Below are positions 59,290 to 64,000 of a stretch of 64,000 bases of DNA, piece after piece (within the stretch, counting starts at the first letter, position 1; each line of letters begins with the position of its first letter). A program made the position numbers and the translations under genes. The notes below the pieces were generated by a model. That model made no database searches and was not told the DNA's origin. It was given only the letters and a program-made list of their open reading frames with translations. This stretch comes from Beroe forskalii (Eukaryota; Ctenophora; Nuda; Beroida; Beroidae), in the NCBI GenBank assembly GCA_011033025.1, contig WFMF01000432.1, positions 90,137 through 154,136 of the forward strand. The letters run 5' to 3'.

Positions 59290-60175
59290 TAATTGCCCAA
59301 TTATCTAATTCAGCGGGTGACCACCAATACTCAAACCAATTCTACCAATCGTATTATAGGCCGTACTGAATAATGCCGTTAAAATCACGCTTCTATCTCT
59401 TTCACTTTTTGAGATATAGCCGATAATTACTTTAATTGGCCAATTATCCAATTAAGCGAGAGATCACTGATATTTAAACTAACCCTAATAAACGTATTAT
59501 GGCCGTAGTGAATAATGCCGTTACAATCACGCTTCTATCTCTTTCAATTTTTGAGATATAGCCGATAATTACTTTAATTGGCCAATTATCCAATTAAGCG
59601 GGTGATCACCGATACTCAAATTAATCCTAATAAACGTATTATAGGCCGTAGTGAATAATGCCGTCATAATCACGCTTCTATCTCTTTCAATTTTTGAGAT
59701 ATAGCCGATAATTACTTTAATTGCCCAATTATCCAATTAAGCGGGTGATCACCGATACTCAAATTAATCCTAATGAACGTATTATAGGCCGTAGTGAATA
59801 ATGCCGTCATAATCACGCTTCTATCTCTTTCAATTTTTGAGATATAGCCGATAATTACTTTAATTGGCCAATTATCCAATTAAGCGGGTGATCACCGATA
59901 CTCAAATTAATCCTAATAAACGTATTATAGGCCGTAGTGAATAATGCCGTTAAAATCACGCTTCTATCTCTATCACTTTTTAAGATATAGCCGATAATTA
60001 CTTTAATTGACCAATTATCCAATTAAGCGGGAGACCGCCGATACTCACATTGATCCTAATAGACGTATTATAGGCCGTTGTGAATAATGTCGTTAAAATC
60101 ACGCTTCTATCTTTTTTACTTATTCAGATATAGCCGATAATTACTTTAATTGGCCAATTAACCAATTAATGAATT
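59290..60175. repeat. 143-bp satellite, ~6 units
   Basis: The word AATTATCCAATTAAG recurs at a spacing of 142-143 bp (59,442; 59,584; 59,727; 59,870; 60,013; diverged at 60,155). Units also share GAGATATAGCCGATAATTAC and TATTATAGGCCGTAGTGAAT. The outer units are more diverged than the inner. Confidence 0.9.
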
Positions 60176-60600
60176 GGCTGAAAAATTTTTCATGCGGCCT
60201 AGTACACGCACACCATTCTGAACTTTCATATGCCGTTGAGATTATGATTCTATCTTTTATGGTTTTCGAGAACACTCAACTATAAAATTATCGTACAGTG
60301 CCGTGCCGTGCCGTGCCGTCCATAATACAAATTTTTGGAAATTTGGCTTTTTTCAATAATTTATTTTGAGAAAACGACGCAATCGATTTTCATGAAATTT
60401 TCAGGGTTTGTTATTCATGTCATGGACTACGCCTCTACAAATTTTCATGGCCAACAGATAAAATTAACATGTTTAAAACGCGACTCGAAAATCGCGATTT
60501 TCGCGAATCACTATATTTTTATATAATGGGCGCTGGCAAACGTATTTTTCAATACTTGAAAAACGGTTCCGCTACCACTTTTAGCACTTCATGCTGGTAC

Positions 60601-60830
60601 TACTGGCTTGTTTAATACGGCCAGCAGTCCCCTTCGGGCCGGGACTGCTGGCCTCTTCGGCTGCCCTCGGCCCGAAGGGCCGAGGGCATCTGCCCTTCGG
60701 GCAGATGCTCTCGGACAGCATCCCCGGCCCTTCGGGCTGGGGATGCTGGCTCTTGGATGCCCTCGGCCCGAAGGGCCGAGGGCATCTGCCCTTCGGGCAG
60801 ATGCCTTCGGTTTTTTTTTCCGTGGCTGCG
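60601..60830. repeat. Chain of GC-rich TTC/GAA-loop hairpins
   Basis: Six perfect or near-perfect hairpins lie side by side: GGCCAGCAGTCCC with its inverse; CCCTCGGCCC-GAA-GGGCCGAGGG (twice); CATCTGCCC-TTC-GGGCAGATG (twice); and CAGCATCCCC… with its inverse. The core GCCCTTCGGGC or its inverse is at the tip of each. Frames in all phases are open here only because of composition. Confidence 0.9.
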
Positions 60831-61114
60831 GGCGCTTGCCAGCGCCCTGATCCAGGTTAATTAAACTCATGAATTATGAAAGCTTTTTTGAGTTTGGGGC
60901 TGGTTTTTGGGGCAATTGGGGCATTGTTTTTGGGACAACTGGGACATTGTGATACACCATCCATTATAAACGTTTGGTGCTTTCTCAACATAATATATTT
61001 TACTCTCTTCGGAGATTTTTCGCACAATGAATCCTATGAAAAGGCCGTGGATTAATTTTTCTAATGAACAATGGGCACTTATTTTGAAAGGTGCCTGAAT
61101 CGTTTTAACAAAAG

Positions 61115-62330
61115 CTGAAGTAACTTTCACTTGAATGAACCCAGATTAACCCCATAAAACCAACCTGAAAACAAGTAACGAACAAATATTATGCTTCTGG
61201 AATTTTGTAGTTTAAAGCCAGACTTGACAGGCTAAAGTGTGTTGTAAAGTGAATGACAGTCCAATACAAGTGAAAATACTGCTAAAAGAAGAACAAGAGA
61301 ACGATATGGATGTCATTCGCTTTCATGTTTTAATGAGAGTGTACACATGATGCATCAGGCCCTTCTGATTAGATGTTACATTGCTGGACAATGCAACGCC
61401 TAGAACATAGATAACATAACACAATTTGAAAACAGCATGTAATTTTAAATTACTTAGGAAGACCACAGTAAGAAGAAATTATTGGCATCTTGTTTAGTTG
61501 ATAGCTAGTTGACCCTGAGTGGTAGATCAGGTGGTCCCAAGGGGCACTATGAAGCAAATCGCAACTGTGTCCTTTCTCCAACCACAACTACTGCTCTGCC
61601 ATTTTTGGTCCCTCCATATTCAAAATTGGTCGATCTCTACCTTAGGCTTTAAATCAAACGGTGCAGTTTGATCCATGGGATAGGGTTTCAGACCAATTTT
61701 TCAGGCCTGAATTGCTTCATGGGGCTATTTAAACAAATAGAAAGCTCTTGATCAAATGTGCAACTCATGAGTCATACTAAATGACACATCATCTGGTATG
61801 ACCAGATTGTGGGTATCCATGTACAACGTGTATACCTGCACTGCACATCGGTATAAGAGTGCTCTATACCAACTATTTTCTAGTTTGCTTCTCCGAACTC
61901 AGAGTTATGGGTTCTACAAATGTTGACATGTTAGGATGATTAAAGCTAATAGTTCATATTTTAATATAAATTATCAAGCAGCAGACAAGCTCTATTATGG
62001 AGGGAAGAATGTAGAATACCTCTTTTCCTTCAATATAAAGCTTAACTCCCTCCTGATAATTAACAGGTATCTTAGATCATATGAATAAATTTGCCATCTT
62101 GAAATTCATACATAATATATCAGACAATTAGATATTATTTGAAGAGCTTGTAAATATAGCAATCCCTATTTGTAAAACAACTTGTTGGCAACTGTACAGA
62201 AAAGATCTTCCTAACATTTAGTCCCCATTTGTATTTTTGTGTGGTGTGAATTGTAAATTTTGTGGAGATAAATAAAACTTCTTTGTTTACCTAAAACTTC
62301 TTTGTTTACCTAATAAATGTTACTGTTGAA
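61115..62330. other. 1.2-kb segment absent from the partner copy
   Basis: AT-rich sequence with no recognisable gene, lying between matches to ~8,925 and ~8,690 in the left copy. It may be an insertion here or a deletion there; the edge near 61,105 overlaps the end of the foldback MITE at 8,747-8,919. A short direct repeat (AAACTTCTTTGTTTACCTAA) is at 62,275-62,312. Confidence 0.4.
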
Positions 62331-62779
62331 TTAATGATCTTAAATGTCAGCATCGAATCAAAATATCTTATAAACCATTTTAATTATTTATTTTTCTGCG
62401 ATGAAAAGAGCTTCATGGATACTTTGGATAATTGAGCTATCCATGTGAATGCTTTCAATGTTATACATTCTTATTCTATTATTTAATTCATTAATTCATA
62501 AATCATAAATTATGTTTTAAAGAAATGGGGCTTTATTTGTGACAAATGTAAACTGTTACTATGCTTGTAGATTGATGTTTTGAATTTGGGGCAAACAAAA
62601 AAGTTGGAAAAATCAATCATTTATCTTTTTCTACATTGATCGAAGTTTTTCGTTCACTAAAATGAGGGCTATATTCATACTGCTATAGTATATATTGATA
62701 CAACTATACTATAATAAGTACATATTTTGGGTATTTCTCCCATGTAAACGGCTCTGAGTGACGTCACAGATTTGGTTTC

Positions 62780-63170
62780 TAAGCCCGCATAGGTGTGTGT
62801 ACGCGCGCCGCGCTCCCGTGGGGAAGCAGCTTAAGCGCGCCGCGCAACGCAAACAGGGATATGCGTGTTTAACAACAGATCTGATTTTGCCACATGCTAT
62901 GTGTCCTTGTTTGTTCGCGCGCGCCTTTTCTTCGAACACGCGCGCAAAATAGGTCCTACAACGTATAGGACAAATCTGATTGTATCTGTTTGCAGTGGTT
63001 AAGTTTGCTGAACACGTATACCCCCCTGTTATAGTTATCGTCGTGCGCAGCGCACGAACACGGGCTTAGTAACCCGCATGGGATATAAGTGTTTAGCAAA
63101 GCTTAAGCGTGCAAGCGCGCGTGTTTCATGTTCGGAGGCTCTAAAGTAGCCTTCCCTAAGCCCGTATATG
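62780..63170. repeat. GC-rich hairpin repeat, partner of 8.1-8.7 kb
   Basis: It shares AAGCCCGCATAGGTGTGTGT, GCGCCGCGC, CAAACAGGGATATGCGTG and GTGCAAGCGCGCGTGTTTCA with the left cluster. Several phrases (CCCGCATAGG, GTGTTTAGCAAA) repeat within the block, so it is built from sub-repeats. Confidence 0.7.
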
Positions 63171-63184
63171 TTGTCAGGCCAAAG

Positions 63185-63335
63185 AACCTTGTCACGTCAG
63201 GGCACTGAAGGGCACTAGGGCACTACGTTAGGGCACTTAGGGCACTACGTTAGGGCACTCAAGGGCACTACGTCAGGGCACTCAAGGGCACTGGGGCACT
63301 AAGTTAGGGCACTTGGGCACTTCGTAATGGCATTC
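63185..63335. repeat. AGGGCACT minisatellite
   Basis: About ten units of GGGCACTACGTTA, GGGCACTCAA and shorter variants. Confidence 0.85.
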
Positions 63336-63719
63336 GGTTAGTTTACATGTTCATTCATAAATATGTTTATTTACGTGTTTATTCACCCTACAGATTTAAG
63401 CTGGTTTTTACCAGCTGTATTTTGCGAAAGAACACAGACACAATAATGAACACCTTTGATCAGCACATTCCCCATTGCATTTACTGCGTAGATTTACAAA
63501 CCGTTATAGGTATCACTATCATAGCCAATGTATGTCACGTGATGTTGCTCCGTGAATGGAATGTGGTTAATATGCCCTATGCATTTTTGAGAGTTGTTGC
63601 AACTGGCGTTATATACTTGATATTAACCTGTTATATATTCCCTAGCCTCCTATGTTTTAGTCCTATGTTTTAGCTATCAAATCTGCGTTTCCCTGACTAT
63701 CAAGATTCAAGATACAATA

Positions 63720-64000
63720 ATGGCGACGAAAGTAAAAGTTGAACCTCTATCGTTAACATGTTGCGTTCGTTCATGGTTCGAACGATATGAGTTTCACGTT
63801 TTGGCGGGCGACCATCTCACAGCTGTGCCTGAATTGGCTGAAGACGAAGCCAATGCTGACGTCAGAAACGCTGCGATCAAGAAGAATCTAGCATTGTTTG
63901 TGTCTAAAACAGATGAAAGTGTGTATAAACTGCTGAAGTCATTGGTTTCTCCTAGAGCTGTGGGGGATTGTTCGTATGAAGAATGCAAGCAGCTGATTCT
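63720..64000 (+). CDS. gag: Ty3/gypsy Gag, 5' part (runs off the window)
   Basis: An ATG at 63,720 opens a frame to the window edge (93 codons). The pattern WFERYEFHVLAG followed by KKNLALFVSKT and VYKLLKSLVSP matches the N-terminal capsid region of Ty3/gypsy Gag proteins. TGGCGACGAAAGT at the start codon could be a primer-binding site, which would make the ~380 bp upstream an LTR; this is inference. It is unrelated to the gag at 37.4 kb. No break is visible in the part seen. Confidence 0.65.
   Translation, partial: MATKVKVEPLSLTCCVRSWFERYEFHVLAGDHLTAVPELAEDEANADVRNAAIKKNLALFVSKTDESVYKLLKSLVSPRAVGDCSYEECKQLI

Noticed and set aside
57718..60850. Helitron as the cause of the 3.1-kb insertion
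   Set aside because: One edge begins TC after an A, but the other lacks CTRR and a terminal hairpin; inverted repeats at 57,718 and 59,110 fit a TIR element better.
60589..60870. Three overlapping GC-rich frames on both strands
   Set aside because: Explained by the hairpin chain; amino-acid content follows the palindromes.
63347..63673. 108-codon frame with hydrophobic C-terminus
   Set aside because: Lies where the LTR or leader of the gag at 63,720 would be; no recognised domain, so not called as a gene.

Overview
This window is animal nuclear DNA: AT-rich and intron-rich, with a class A GPCR, a Notch-ligand-like DSL protein, a CYFIP/Sra-1 gene of more than 20 exons, and many DNA transposons, satellites and Ty3/gypsy retrotransposons. 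The CYFIP protein is clearly orthologous to the vertebrate and fly proteins but fairly diverged, so an early-branching animal (sponge, cnidarian or similar) is plausible. I cannot name the species. A run of 100 Ns at 53,607-53,706 shows that the window joins two contigs.

Layout, left to right. 3.0-6.0 kb (-): a complete five-exon SV2/SLC22-like MFS transporter. 6-12.6 kb: repeats, including a 2.4-kb Merlin-like DNA transposon with an 8-bp target duplication. 12.7-34.5 kb (+): 23 exons of CYFIP, a WAVE regulatory complex subunit; the last ~240 residues expected for the family are missing. Two genes sit inside its introns on the opposite strand: a DSL ligand-like membrane protein (25.3-27.1 kb) and a class A GPCR split by a frameshift (30.6-31.8 kb). 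35.6-36.7 kb (-): the C-terminal exon of a second MFS transporter. 36.7-45.9 kb (+): a 9.2-kb Ty3/gypsy retrotransposon with both LTRs, gag, pol and a candidate -1 frameshift signal. 45.9-53.6 kb: mostly non-coding, with a (TG)n tract and a 1.8-kb satellite of 16-bp units. After the gap, 53.7-63.2 kb is an inverted, diverged copy of 8.1-19.1 kb, including the first six CYFIP exons. It is probably the other haplotype placed next to its partner, or else a real inverted duplication. The window ends in the gag gene of another Ty3/gypsy element.

The most unusual pattern is at splice junctions. At six exon-intron boundaries in two unrelated genes, the splice site and its flanking exon and intron bases have been tandemly copied. 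Examples are 8 copies of a 3' splice site before a CYFIP exon at 32,654, about 10 copies of a 22-bp unit carrying a consensus 5' splice site after the exon ending at 24,603, and 56-bp copies of an exon end plus donor after 33,164. Comparing the two inverted copies also gives near-direct before-and-after views of several transposon insertions, with empty sites.
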